Of a stretch of 64,000 bases of DNA, positions 11,748-24,279 are shown piece after piece (within the stretch, counting starts at the first letter, position 1; each line of letters starts with the position of its first letter). The notes beneath the pieces are model-generated. The model saw only the letters and a program-made list of their open reading frames with translations, was not told the DNA's origin and ran no database searches. The translations under genes and the position numbers were made by a program. The stretch covers positions 3,303,501 through 3,367,500 of the forward strand of contig BSBM01000261.1 of assembly GCA_027924585.1 (NCBI GenBank). The letters are read 5' to 3'. The stretch comes from Larix kaempferi. Its lineage: Eukaryota > Streptophyta > Pinopsida > Pinales > Pinaceae.

Positions 11748-12240
11748 GCTATCAGCTTGTTTCGTGCGGTCCGACCACGACTGTTAACCCATTTTTCCGC
11801 GAGCCGTCTGCGGCTTTCAGCCATTTTTCTGCAACCCGCCTGCGTCTTTCGGCTGTTTTCCCGCGTTCCACCTGCGGCTTTCAGCCATTTTCCTGCAACC
11901 CGCCTGCGTCTTTTGGCCTTTTTCCCGCATCCCGCTTGCGGCTTTCAGCCATTTTCCTGCAACCCGCCTGCGTCTTTCGACCTTTTTCCCGCGTCCCACT
12001 TTTGGCTTTCATCCATTTTTCTGCAACTCGCCTGCTTCTTTCAGCCTTTTTCCCGCGTCCCGATTGCGGCTTTCAGCCATTTTTCTGCAACCTGCCTGCG
12101 TCTTTCGGCCATTTTCCCGCGTCCCGCCTTCGGCTTTCAGCCATTTTCCTGCAACTCGCCTGCGTCTTTCGGCCTTTTTCCCGTGGTTCGCCTGCGTCTT
12201 TCGGCCAAAATCCCGCAACCCGTCCGCAACTGTTGCACTG
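11748..12240 (+). repeat. 32/64-bp tandem array in the A' leader
   Basis: GGCTTTCA recurs at 11812, 11876, 11940, 12004, 12068 and 12132, exactly 64 bp apart with no indel. Each 64-bp unit is two related 32-bp halves, one reading TGCAACCCGCCTGCGTC and the other CGCGTCCCGCCTGCGGC. A more decayed 32-bp version is in the same place in element A. The array is CpG- and CHG-rich. Confidence 0.9.
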
Positions 12241-13397
12241 TTTCCCGCGGTCCGACCGCTCAGATTTTCCACATACCCACGGTCTATTTTCTGCACTTTT
12301 TTCACTGTTTTGAACCCAACACTTTGTTGCAATATTTTCTGCACCTGCGCAGCCATCTTTTCTATCTGCAGCCATACTTCCCTACAGCCTTTTTCTGCAG
12401 TATTATTTCTGTTCCATTTACATAATTTCTTTTTGTTTAAATTTTAGTATTTTAATTGAAAAGAGAAAATTTTGCATTTCAAAGTTTAAATTCTGTATTG
12501 TTATTTTTAGTTAGAAAGTTGCCCACCCCGTGGCACTTTTACTTGGGTTCATCATCTCACACGTACACACTCTGTCACCTAATTCAAGTGAGCGCTAAAA
12601 TACTACTTAACGCAACCAACATTCTAACCCCACTTGGGGAACACATAAGAATTTTTGTAGTTAGGTAGGATCGGAGGGATAGGCATCCAAATAACACCCC
12701 TCGGTTGCTTACACTTGAGACATAGTTGTTGTCCATTAGGGAACCAAAATCCCCTAGTATTTTTCGACACAGTTTAAAACCAATTTATCGGGAAGGCCTC
12801 TCCCCTAGGAGGGTTGAAGTCGCCAGATTGGTTCCGGAAGCCTGAGTGGAATACCACAATCCATTCAGTAACCGAAGGATACATTTCGCAGTTCTCGGTG
12901 TATCACCTGTATGGGGATACAACAGCGATAGAACCAAACGACAGATTCACCCAACCGAATGTGTCATGAACGAGGTATCTTAGTTGCTTTTCTTCTAGGA
13001 TTGACTACCCGGTGTCCCTCTTGGTAGGGGGATATCTTTAGCCACTTGGCTCTACTATCCATATTGTTTGACTTGGATTTCATCACCTTGCAGAGGATAT
13101 GTCTAGTTGAGTCAGAATACTATTTAGCTAGGTGTTTGCATGCTCCCTTACCTCCTTTTGGTCTAGCAAGTCCACTATTTTTATTTTCTAGGAAACCTTC
13201 TGCTTGTTGGTATTCTGACCTTTTCTGTTGATACTCCACTTATTGTAGCATAGCTGTTACAGTAAGTGTTTTGAGTTGGTTGTTGGCCTGAGTGCCATAT
13301 TTTTTGATCTTTCCTTCTGCACACTTGGTTGCATTAGGGTTTTTTGAACTATTTTTCACTCAACACAACCCCCAAATACTTGACACCATCTTTCACC

Positions 13398-15475
13398 ATT
13401 GAGTCCCCGAGACATTCTCGGTGCCTCCGGGGCGAGCCCCCACAACACGGTTCACTTGACATCACCCGTCATAGACGTAGATCTTCATCACTTGATACCA
13501 CTCATCATAGATCTCGAGCCTTGTCACTTGACTCCACTCATCAATGACATAGAATTCCGTCACCCGATCTAGATGCCCCTTATTTTACCTCTGATTCTGA
13601 GGCAGAGTCCGAGAACCCCACTTACACTGCACCAACCAGCCCCATGGCTGGCGTGACTTCCACCCCTTTCTTTGTAGGGACCATTGGTGGAGCATCCACC
13701 ACCACTCCAACTACCACACCTGCTTTGGGTATGCCCTCGATGGGGACCACATCTACCATTCCGATTACTGCACCCATTCTAGTAGCTGGCATACCTATTC
13801 CCACTCCATCAGTGACTCACACTACCCTTGGTAGTGTTGGACCGTCCCATACCACTTTCGTCCCTCCACTTGGGGGCAACATCCCAACCCCAGCCCCTCC
13901 ACTTGGGGGCATTGGCCCCAACATGGTCACAACCGCTAGTATGTCACATCCTTCTACTAGTTTGTCATTCATGGCTAGTCTCAACCTTCCTGACCTAGCT
14001 AGACTGACTAAGGATCCCATCAAACACGACCCTGCGTGGCTTCACATGCCCACCAAGCTCCCTTCCGACATCCCTAAGTTTTAGGGCAAGGCAGGTGAAG
14101 ACCCCCAGAACCATATTATGTCCTTCCATCTATGGTGTTCCTCCAACTCCATAGTGGACGACTCTATCCGCCTCCGTCTCTTACAGCGCACCGTTACTGG
14201 CTTTGCAGCTAAGTGGTACATCGAGCAGCCCCATGGGACCCATGCCACCTTTACTTCCCTTGCCTCGACTTTCCTGTAGTTCTTTCAGTTACCTGTCCGC
14301 TATGACGCGTGAGTCGAGATCCTATTGTTTTGCAGACAGAACACGGCTACCCACATCACTGACCACATTTATGAGTGGCGTCGACGCTGTAGCCTCTGCA
14401 AAATCAAGTTAGATGACCGTATCTTCTTAGATTGGTTTCTAAAATCCCTCCTTCCTATCATTGCCAAGGATGTGGCATCTGAACGACCCCAGTCCGAAGA
14501 AGAGGCCATCCTCAAAGCCCATCAATTTGACCTTATTTACGCCCAATCGGGTTATCTGTATTCCATCATACCTGATGCCCCTCGCTGTGATTCCTCCCGA
14601 CACGATGCGTCCAGGGCATCCCATGCCGTAGATGGCATCATTGGTCGTATTGCCTCGCATCCTCAACCCTTTTCCATACCACGTCTTAGCCATGGCCTCG
14701 ACCTTTTACAGGCTACATCACAGTCCGAAGAAACCAATTCATATGCTCCCATGGCACATCACCACCATTCCCACGGACCCTCCGGTCCACCTCAGTGCTT
14801 TGGTCATGCATCCCCCGCTTACGCCCCCCCGGTCGCACCTTAGCCATATTACTACCCGCAGGTTGTACTAGCTCCTGTGTCCTCTCAAGCCCAACCTGCT
14901 TATTACCTGCCACAGGCAGCCCCTGCGGCAAACCCACAACTCGTTCCGCAGACGTATCAACAACCCCCACAAGGTTCAGCACATGCGCCGCCTCCACCTA
15001 CTTATTATCCACCGCAGCCTGCTCTCGCACCTGCACAACCCTAGAACCCACCTGCTGCCCAAGGGCAAGTGTACGCCCAACAAAATCCACAACAGAACCA
15101 AAATAACCAGCGCCAACAGGGCCAACAAAACCGTGGCAAAGGCCGTAACCGTGGGAATAACCCCCCTCCAGACCAAGGTGGTCAACCTCCCAATCCCCAA
15201 ACAACAATAACGCGGCACCTGCCAACCAGAACCCTGATCGACCGTCCAAGCAGGGAAAAAATCCTAATTTGCGAACAAACCATCCTTGTTCTATTTGCGG
15301 GGTCTATGGCCACTACACACATGCTTGCCCGCATTTGGAGTGAGCTCGGAAACTCTAGACTGATGATGCCCATCGCCAAGGGCACGTGGCTCCTTAGGCA
15401 CCGCCCAACCCCCCACCACCTCAACATCAACCGTTGGTGTTACAAAACCCCTTACCAACTCAAGGCATAGTGAAC
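13398..15475 (+). pseudogene. gag: Decayed Gag of element A'
   Basis: Homologous to the Gag of element A and broken by several stops and frame changes. The N terminus has three 12-residue repeats (SLDxTxHRxR type) encoded by 36-bp units starting at 13453, 13489 and 13525. Then come a Thr/Pro-rich linker, the conserved LNLPDLARLTKDPIKHD block, and a capsid core beginning FHLWCSSNSIVDDS. A Pro/Gln/Ala-rich spacer follows, then a complete zinc knuckle (CSICGVYGHYTHAC) near 15285-15330. Stops include TAG at 14278-14280, where element A has CAG. Confidence 0.85.
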
Positions 15476-16255
15476 ACTCAGCCGTTGGCTCCCCCTCTAG
15501 GCAACGCACCACCACAACAACAGATCACTTATGCCGCTCCTGATCAACCCATGTTAGACTCAGGTACCCATCACTTGTTAATGATGTCATCCGTCAATGT
15601 CAACCTATAACCCCGTCGGAACCAATATGGCTCCACCCCTGAAGCCCCTCCCACCGACAAAAATACTAACGCTCATCCCACTGATCAGACGTTATGTATA
15701 CCTCCAGATCCACTAGATGGCGCCTCCAAAGCACCTCGCTTCCCACTTTGTCGCATCAACAATAATCCCAATGCTCGCGCTGCGTCAAATTACAACATTG
15801 TAGATGACTTAGCCTAGTCTCCCACAACCATGTCTGCGTTAGAAGTCTTAAAAAACTATCATTCACAGCGCAAGACTTTGCTCTCTGCCATTGGTGCTAT
15901 TGACCCAAATGATTCATGATTGATGGCCTTCGATTTGGACCAGTCCGAACCACGCCTGCCTTCCACTTTAGCATTCCAAGTTTCTGTTTCCGTTCGGAAT
16001 CTTGTCATCCATCGGTGCATTATCGATGAAGGTGCCTCTACATGCGTTATGTCCACATTCGTTTGGCAGAAGTTGGAATCCCTTACTCTCCAGCAGTCCA
16101 CCACTGCGTTGCGAGCCTACGACGGCCGTTCGGCTCAACCCCAAGGTCTCTTAGCTAATGTCCCCATCCAGTTGGCTGGTAAAATAGTGCTAATTGACAT
16201 AGAGGTCATCAATGCCCAACTTGATTATAGCCTCTTACTTGGCCGCAACTACATG
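15476..16255 (+). pseudogene. Decayed aspartic protease region of A'
   Basis: Carries the retropepsin-like segment: active-site motif DEGAST near 16027, followed by the flap region and LDYSLLLGR, the hydrophobic-hydrophobic-Gly motif. Stops occur upstream (for example in the NL-PRRNQY segment). Coding similarity to element A ends abruptly after LLLGRNYM, where unrelated AT-rich sequence joins. Confidence 0.85.
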
Positions 16256-16440
16256 TCACTCTACAAGAAAGTTGCTTTAAGTGATCCACTTTTGTAAAAT
16301 AAGTGATTTCACTTTTACAATGATATTACTTTTAAATAGTGCAACAATAAAAAAAACCTTAAGTGACTCACTTGTATTTTTATTTTTTATTATTTAAGTG
16401 AGATGCACTTTTACAATAAAATAACTTGAAAATAGAAATT
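16256..16440. other. AT-rich repeat-like sequence next to the SINE head
   Basis: Contains four spaced copies of a CACTTTTACAAT/AAGTGA-type motif. It may be the body or 3' part of the minus-strand SINE proposed just to the right. No poly-A tail is visible at the junction with A'. Confidence 0.35.
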
Positions 16441-16550
16441 GCATGCACTTTTTCTTTTAAAAGTAACTTCCTAAGACTTGAACTCAAGGCCTATTAAGGA
16501 ATAAAGCAACTTTGAACCAAGTGAGCTAGATTAAAAGGTATGTAAAATAT
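16441..16550 (-). mobile_element. tRNA-derived SINE head (Pol III promoter boxes)
   Basis: On the minus strand TAGCTCACTTGG (16528-16517) matches a Pol III A box with one mismatch. GAGTTCAAGTC (16485-16475) resembles a B box about 32 nt further on. The sequence around them reads like a tRNA without a foldable acceptor stem, as in plant SINEs. The full extent and family are unknown. Confidence 0.5.
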
Positions 16551-17142
16551 GGGAATGAGGAAGGGGTTTTTTTTTTTTAACTCTTCTTGCTTGGTTTGCG
16601 TGCTTTCCCTTTTTCCTGCAAAACACACCACAAATAGAAACAAAAAAAACTTTTCCACACTTGTGGAGTTAGATCTTGTTAGCTTGCCCGGAAATTCTAC
16701 GTTTTCTCTCTGTTTCTGATTTGCCGAGATCGCGCAAGGTGCGCGACAAAGAGCATACGCAGCCGAGAAAAACCCTTTCCCTTTCTGTTTCTCATTTGCC
16801 GAGATCGCTCAAGGTGCATGGAAAAGAGCATACGTAGACGGGAAAGCAACAATCCGAACCCAAAAAAAATCTAACAGTAAAAAATGATAAAATATGAGAT
16901 TTAAAAAATGCGTCACTGTAACATTATACCTTCAGATCTGATGAAATATGCGTTTCTGGAGCAACCGGGAACCGTTTTCGATCAAACAAAAATTATTTCC
17001 CAATGGAAACGACGCTCCGGACGCAATGGAACACATCCCACAGCCTAGAAATGCATAGAATTACCAGAACTAGAAACCTTTTCGAGTTTCAACAACAACA
17101 GTTCAAGATCTAGATCATAATCGGAAGTGGCACTTCATAAAA
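16551..17142 (-). other. 5' leader of copia element E (fragment)
   Basis: Non-coding sequence on the minus strand immediately after the primer-binding site, as expected for an untranslated leader. A segment with GATCGCGCAAGGTGCGCGAC is loosely repeated about 70 bp away. The element is cut before any gag codon can be recognised. Confidence 0.5.
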
Positions 17143-17154
17143 GCTCTGATACCA
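17143..17154 (-). other. Initiator-Met tRNA primer-binding site of element E
   Basis: The minus strand reads TGGTATCAGAGC, the standard plant Ty1/copia primer site complementary to initiator methionine tRNA. It abuts the LTR end directly. Confidence 0.92.
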
Positions 17155-17622
17155 TGTTCGGGTACACAGGGTACTACCAAAGGACCGAACACCAAGAGAA
17201 ACCACTTCACATAAACAGATCACAGATCAACACACCGATGTTTTGACGTGGCTTAAACCCTCTTGAGGGAAACACTCCACGGCCCTGGCTAAATAGCTTC
17301 TACGGGACAATTTATTATGCAAAGAAAGAAGGTTACAAATGAGCTTCTCATAATCGGTCAACTAAACAATGACCCTCCATGCTCTTTAAATAGAGATCAT
17401 GGACCAATCGGGTGTTAAGCCACGGATCAAGGTTAGGTTTGATCTAAGAGAAGTTGAGCCGTCGGATCACTCTATGCCGGGAACATATCGTGACCGTCGG
17501 ATTAAGTATTTACAAATGCATACTAATGCATACTAAAGAAACACACTATCCCTAACGGATCTATTACACAAGTTGATTTTAACTAACTCCTAAGTGTCTA
17601 AATATCCTAACATTTACTAACA
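17155..17622 (-). repeat. 5' LTR of Ty1/copia element E
   Basis: About 468 bp. On the minus strand it runs TGTTAGTAAATG to GTACCCGAACA and is followed at once by the TGGTATCAGAGC primer site, fixing its identity and direction. No partner LTR is in the window. Confidence 0.85.
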
Positions 17623-18145
17623 AGTACATCAATAGAAAGAATCTAAGTTAGTCTATCCTTCTATCCATACAAGCACCATATAATCAAAGTAGTAAGTCAG
17701 ACATGAGAAAAATAAATGATACACCAAATATACGTGGTAAAACCACAAATGGGGAAACATCCACATGAAGGTATTGTCTTCTCATTCTTCAAAAATCTCC
17801 AATCTTGCACATGAGCTCCATTTCACATATGCTTATCAAAACTTTACAATAACATTTTAAGAGTATAATTCTTAACATTCCCAAAAGGGTCTCCTTCACG
17901 TCTATTATATAGCTATAGGTATGGAAGAATAACATCCCATAATACATGTGGGATAAATGGTTTTACACCTCCTTATATAATGAATGATAATAAGAGAATA
18001 TTACTCCATGATGCACGTGGGATAACTCCTTTTACATAATATAGGGACAATTATGCCTTCCTTTGCTAGATAAGACATCATAACATCTTATGACATCACG
18101 CTGGACATCATTACGCATGTAATATTAATATTACACATTCCAACA
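17623..18145 (-). repeat. 3' LTR of Ty1/copia element D (far end uncertain)
   Basis: The minus-strand LTR begins TGTTGGAATGTGTAATA at 18145, directly after a polypurine tract AATGGGGAG (18154-18146). The other end is not defined; the LTR of element E lies next to or within it. Confidence 0.65.
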
Positions 18146-18215
18146 CTCCCCATTAATGATGACAAGGGAGAATAATACACATATATGGAGGAAGATGGCA
18201 TTACATTAGCTTCCC

Positions 18216-18424
18216 CCCTTGATGACAACTTCCTGCACTCCCAACAAACTTTAAAGATACACAAACTTCACTTTTGTCATGGATTTGGTGAAGATATCAA
18301 CTGTTTCTTATTTTGTGTGACAATACTCCAAATAAATAACACCATCTACCATAAGATGTTGAATGTAATGACTATCAAGGTCAATATGCTTAGCCGTGGA
18401 GTGACACACTGAATTTTACTCAAG
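18216..18424 (-). pseudogene. pol: C-terminal end of Ty1/copia RNase H (element D, part 2)
   Basis: The minus-strand translation contains HSTAKHIDLDSHYIQHL and later DIFTKSMTK, the characteristic end of the copia RNase H domain (canonical KHI...H.IRE / DI.TK). At least three stops interrupt it. It ends shortly before the polypurine tract. It is the continuation of the fragment at 25066-25352, separated from it by element C1. Confidence 0.88.
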
Positions 18425-19292
18425 TGTTGATGCCCAGAAAATCCTAGCATCGATAGTAGGAATTCTCCCCAATGAATAATCCCAATTAGATCATTCATTG
18501 TTTGGAATAGGGAATCTGTCCGGTTAACGGTCTGGCTACCGTAGATGTGTTTTAAAATCTTTAACGGTTGCGGCCTGGTCCACTGGTTAATTTTTGTGTT
18601 TAAGTTATGAATATGCATATTCCCTAATCTAAATGATGCATATCTATGAATGACATGGTAGAAGCCTCACAAGTTATGCGCAGGTTCTTACCTCTCATCT
18701 GACCACTTCTACCTTATCAATCATCTAACATTATTCTAATTTAACTAATCTATCCTTGCAAGGAGTGAAATTTAAAGAAGAATAATATATGAGATATTTT
18801 GTATAAATTCAACAGTTAACCATTGAAATAAATCACTTACAATCTCAACAGAAAAAATACACAAATATAGATTTGATTGGATTGAAGCTTTGTATATTAC
18901 TCTTAATTACAGATACATTTGCATAAACTAGCAAAATCATTCATTACCATTAGAATAATCCAATAAAGTAAGAAAGATCTCACAACATTTAGATGACCAT
19001 GAGAAGAAATAGTTTTGATCCGTTATCAATAACATTCCACACAAATCCCATGTAAGCTTTCCCTAGTAAATAGTCCTTTCTCATTAGCAGAAAAATAGTT
19101 TTCATACATAATGTCTCCAGCTTCTATTACACTAGAAAAATTCCCTCTCTAATCCTTTTCCTCCTCTATTTATCTTACAAGAGAATTTTTCATTACATGA
19201 CCAATCATTTCACCTACCCCCAACCCTTGGATTGCTAAAATTTTGTCTTATGTGCTTACTCATCCAAAATAGATAATTATTTATAAATTACA

Positions 19293-22200
19293 TTATTCTG
19301 TCGGTGCGGCCTCTAAACTAGAAATATAATTATCCCACAAATCAGTTTCATGAAATATTACATTAAATTGTTGAGGCTCTAATAATTTTAAAGAGACCTC
19401 ATGAATAGATAATTCTTTCTCCACGTTTACTAATTCTCTAGCAGTTGTTTTATAACCTTCTTCCAAAAAATAATCATTTATAGATGCTTTCCCTATATGT
19501 TGTTTGAGATATTCTTCATTAAGCACATCCAATTTCCTGATATACTCCAAGTCTTCCTTTAATCTATCTTTTAATTATGTTATACGTTGATCTTTGGTAG
19601 GAAAATCGTACATGTCTTGATCGATTGAGATATGGCACTTTTCATGCACCTGAAAGATATCTTTGTAAATTCCTTCACACTTCGAGATTGTCTTTGGTAC
19701 TTCCATGTGTACTTTCCTGGAAGTTTTTTTGCAACTGTCTAGAAGAGATATATCTAGTTTGAGTTCAGCAACTGTCTTATTCAGAAAGTGGTCTGGAAAG
19801 TTTGGATTTTTTCATTTCCACCTAATTACCTTATTTACCTTATTAAATGTGCTTATCACTTTTTGTTTTATAGTGAGAGAATCTGCAGAAATTTCCTTCA
19901 TCCTGTATATCACCTTTCTCATTTTATAAATTTCCTTGGTCAACAATTCCTGTGAATGACAAATTTGTTCTTGTACTTTACATGCATGCTCATAGAATGG
20001 CGCCATATCTTATTTTTGATTTTGAGAAACTTTGACATGCTCCATCAGAGATTCTTTTTCATTCATCAACTCACCAACCTGGGACTATAAAGTTTCCTTC
20101 TCTATCATCATTTTGTCTACCTGTGATTGTAAATATTCCTTTTCGTTGATCAAATATTCTACCTGTTGATTTGATTTTATTTCATTCTCTTCCAAATCAT
20201 TAATTCGAGAATAGAAATCACTTCACTCTCCTTCCATGATCACAAGTTGCACATTTAAGGCATCCTTTTCATTCTCCAATTCATGATAATCTAGCAGTAA
20301 CTTTTCCTTTTCAGATTCCACTGTATCCCATTTTCTCTTTAATTCAATTCCTTTACCTATGGATTTCACCAATTTATCCTTCAACTTCAATATTTTCACT
20401 TTGCTTCACTCCAGATCATTCATCAACTTGTCAACATTGTCAGTATTGGCCTGGGCATATGTTATATCCATTGAGGCTATAAACTTAGGATCTTTGTGGG
20501 TTCCTTATACTAAGGTAGTTTCTTGTATAGTTACTATATCTGGTTGAGTACCCACTTTCAAGCTCTTTTCGGTTCTTCTCAAGATCGTCTTCTGCTTAGG
20601 GTAAAAAACTATAGTATTTAATTTTTCTACAGAATGTTGCTTGGAGTAAACAGTGTGAGCCTGAGCCCAGGGAATGGAAGATGTCCTCCTGTAATTGGGA
20701 TTCTGGAATCATCAAGTGGAACTATGTCCATGTCTTGGAAACTATGATCTTCTTCTTGGATCCCTTCATCTTCCACAACTTTCTTCAATTTAGCTTCTTC
20801 CTCTTTCTATTTCTCTAATTCAGCTACTTTATCTGTTGCTTCTTGCTCTTCTTTTCTTTGTTTTCTCGCTCAGCTTCCTCTTATGCTGCCTTCTGTTCTT
20901 CTTCTTTTTTTCGTGCTTCTTCTTCTTTCTTTTGAGCTTCTTCTTATTTTTTATTTCTTTCTGCTTCATGTTTCTTATTCATTTCTTCATCTTGTTTTCT
21001 TCTTGCTTCTTCTGTTGCTATGGCCTCTTCTCTGGCCTTCTATTGATATGCTTCTTTTGCAGTCTCTTTAGTTTGGCTAGAACTTGATCCGTCTTTTCGA
21101 CCAAATATTTTATTTAAATCAGCCATATTTTTTTCCTTCGATATACTTCTTCATCCTTTAAGAAGTGATGTGTATATTCAAAATGAATCTTACACAATGC
21201 GCAATGTTTGGCGGCTTTCTATAATTTGTCTTTTCTAATGAAAATCTTCTCTCCAAAATGAAATGCTTACAAGTCCTTTATGAAAAAATATGCTCCTTTA
21301 ACCTTAGTGAATTTATATGTTTCGATAATAAAAGGAAGTGGAGGATAGGAAGCCTTCTTATTCTCATTTAGAAAATGCCCCACCCTGTTGATAAAAACTT
21401 TCCTCACAGCCTTTGTGTGCACTACATAATCTATGGCATACCTTGGAATTAAGGAGGGGGACTTGGTTCCACCATACATTCGGATATATGTGCCTTTTGG
21501 GGTAAAGTAGTAATCCCCATACTCATTGATTATTTTCATCACATTATCGGACAAACAATTTGGTTCCTCGTTAAATATCAGCATATATAGAGGAATTACG
21601 AACTCCTCACATAGAATCTTATAGAAGCTTGTATATTTGTGAGCCCACATTATTTGGTACGCCACATAGAGAGGGGTTCTAGCTGGGACCCAATAGTACC
21701 CCAACTTGTGGAACAGGTTCCATATAAAGATACAGTCAATGAGATAAGAAGACATAAATAATTCTGCCATTTTATGAGTCATGCCTCCTTGGGCGTGTTA
21801 AATTTTGAGCATTAATTCAATATACTCTAGGATCTTTACTGAGAGAACAACATGTATAGTATATCAATGCATATCAATCATAACAAGCATGTCAATCATC
21901 ACAAGAATCAAAAGCATGAGAGACAATAGACACACAGAGTTTCCGTGGGGAAAACCCTAAGGTGAAAAACCCCACAACTTCCTCAGAGATAGATAGAGCA
22001 ATAGAAAAACCAAAGTACAACCAAAGTACAAGAGATAGACTCCTCTTAGCAGCTGATCCTCCTCCTCACATGTGCGCCACTTTTCGAGTGAAGGAAGTGT
22101 GAGTTCTAAGTGATCCAAATACAGATCTCTTGATCTCTATTTATACTTGTCCTGTTTTCCCAATAACCTTATGGGGCCGACTTGTCTAGCTAGGTACAAT

Positions 22201-23100
22201 AACTTCATATTACATTATATCGGGCCGACCCCTTACAAGGTGGTCTAATAACCCATCGGCAAGTTAACACACTTGCGACACTTGTCAATACAAATGACGA
22301 CACTTCCGTATAGAGGAATAATACATCTCTATAGGAGTACAATAAATATATAAATGAAATACATTTCGAAGTTACATATACATCAACAGGTCGGCTGCTA
22401 CTGCTGATGCCATACTCTCTGAAATAATGTATTCCCAATTGAAGACAATACCATGGGAGGTGACATGATACATAAGAGGTACCTAGCTAAGTTTGTATAT
22501 ATTTTCATTCTCCCTTCCAAATATTCTACTTAACATCATTGCTATAACTCTAAAGGGTGTTTTCAGATTTTGCGCATTATGCTCTCCGCTCGCCCTCTGC
22601 CTTAGTTGTTTTTCGGGTATTAACATCTTCTTGGAATATTCATAATGGTCTAATTTGACCCCTTTTATCCAGTATTCCGTCATCGTGACTTTCATAGGTG
22701 GTAACTTATAAGCAGTGCTAATATGAGTTGGCTAAAATGAAGCAAATCCTTCTCCATTTTCCCCAACTACGATTCTTGAGCTAACATCTAAATGGGGTAA
22801 AATCCACCCAATTACTTTCGAACATGGGAATAGTTCTGGACAAGTGGTGGCCTTATGAAGACCTTATTTCTTAATGTTTTGGTATACCATCATTTCCTCA
22901 ATAGAGGCATCCGACATGTTCTGATCTCGAATCAAGTGATATAATTCACCCCATTTATATTCAGGAACTATTCCAGTCCCAGCTCCGGTGTCTTCATATT
23001 GGGTCTCCATCATAGTTTCTAGGACAATTTCAATATCAGAATCGAATTCCGCGACCTTACGCTTAGAATCTATCATTTTCATTTCTTAATCCTATGGTGA
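19293..23100 (-). pseudogene. Unrecognised globular plus coiled-coil protein gene of C1, broken
   Basis: Homologous to the gene in C2, but interrupted by a 593-bp solo LTR and by several frameshifts and stops. The N-terminal half has recognisable blocks: EYKWGELYHLIRDQN, then PFRVIAMMLSRIFG. After the insertion come MSSYLIDCIF, FNEEPNCLSDNVMKIINEYG and IPRYAIDYVV. The C-terminal half is Lys/Glu-rich and predicted coiled coil; the best-kept piece is the last 85 residues at 19293-19550. I do not recognise the family. The first half is kept as one block at 21267-21782 (171 codons). Whether it was a host gene or an old retroelement accessory ORF is unknown. Confidence 0.7.
21796..22388 (-). repeat. 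Solo LTR inside the C1 gene
   Basis: 593 bp with TG...CA ends (minus strand TGTTGATGTATATG to AAATTTAACA). It is flanked by GGGCG (21791-21795) and GGTCG (22389-22393), a 5-bp duplication with one mismatch. A minus-strand TATA box TATAAATAGAG lies about the middle. The coding blocks of C1 resume on either side, so this is a later insertion reduced to a solo LTR by recombination. It is probably from a copia element. Confidence 0.85.
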
Positions 23101-24279
23101 AAACAAAGTTAATGTATAAACAAACAATCCAATGTTAAGGAAGCAAATTTCAAGCAAGAATGATAATGGAAATACAATCTTTTAACCAAACTAATTCAAA
23201 CCATAAATTCCAAATGTGTGATTTGTCAATATGCATTATTTACAAGAAAAGGAATACAAACAAGCGGATTCATACTTCCATAATATCAAGTTTTTTGGGT
23301 CTGAATCTTTATCTTGATGAATACTAAATGCACTGCAAGATGAATTGCTTCATTCTACCATTAGCATTAATAGTTGAGATCTTAGTTAAAATCTTAAAAG
23401 TCTACTTTATTTAGTGTAAGATATGCGTGGGTTATATGTGGAGAAAACTTAATCGATGCGACTGAAGCACAACCGTTATTCTACTCCCTACACCATACTT
23501 CCCTTTCCAAACCTGCAATGCATCCTCAACAAAGCGAAGAAAAAAAATTTAAATCACACATTGCGGCCCTACCATTTAGGGTTTCACATAAAACCTTTCC
23601 GTTTATTAATTTTTCAAGAGATACGTTAAGGTCAAAATCTATGAATGGCCAGTGTAATGATATGGATAATATTTTATTCAAACCAACCCTATGCAATGTT
23701 CTTCCCTCATCATCCACTCGTGGTCAAAGTAGCATATTTAATGGTAACACAAGAGCATTTGAAATGGAAATGGTTCAAGGCGGTCTACCTTAGACAAAAC
23801 TGCAAACCCTAATCGGTTAAGGATATTCCCAATAACGAGAAGTCTTCTGTCAAAACAATACCAGCTTCCACTAAAACAAAACCTCCTATTCCTACCCATA
23901 ACTGAGAAATCATTTCTAGGATTCCATCCCACATATGTAGTCACCCTTGGCTTGATGTCGTTTCAAAATTAGGGCAAATAAAATTAAAATAATTTTGAAC
24001 CATTTATATACATAAAGAAATCCAATTCATAGTATGGACAACTAGGCTGACAAGCATGAGAAGCCTACTTGGCGTATTGTAAAAAAAAACGTAAATGCCA
24101 TGCTCAAACGGGGCTAGTTGATTGGTCGTTCAGGGATATGCTCCAAACATCAAACGGAAAATCAAATGTAAAATGTAAAAGAAAAAAAAAACCTTTGAAT
24201 GCCTACTTTTATACAATAAAACATAGCAATAAATATGGCTTGGTAATCGTGCCAACGGGGTCCAAAAATAAGTTTTAAA

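Larger units (their letters stand above)
10755..16255 (+). mobile_element. Element A': old family A LTR retrotransposon, 3' truncated
   Basis: An older relative of the complete element at 51236-61550. In order it has a 5' LTR, primer-binding site, leader with a tandem array, gag and protease. Similarity stops inside the protease-RT linker, just after LLLGRNYM. The rest and the 3' LTR are absent from the window. It entered the family F gag; the 5 bp before it are CCCAA, but the matching duplication is lost. Stops and frameshifts are frequent. Confidence 0.9.

Noticed and set aside
11757-12447. Long open frames on both strands (up to 222 codons)
   Set aside because: They coincide with the 64-bp array; similar peptides appear in several frames, and the more decayed array in element A gives different ones.
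16441-16550. Functional tRNA gene
   Set aside because: The A and B boxes are present, but no cloverleaf with paired acceptor stem can be drawn; a SINE head fits better.
20836-21087. Leu/Phe-rich frame suggesting membrane protein
   Set aside because: It is the complement of the Lys/Glu-rich coiled-coil region of the C1 gene on the minus strand.
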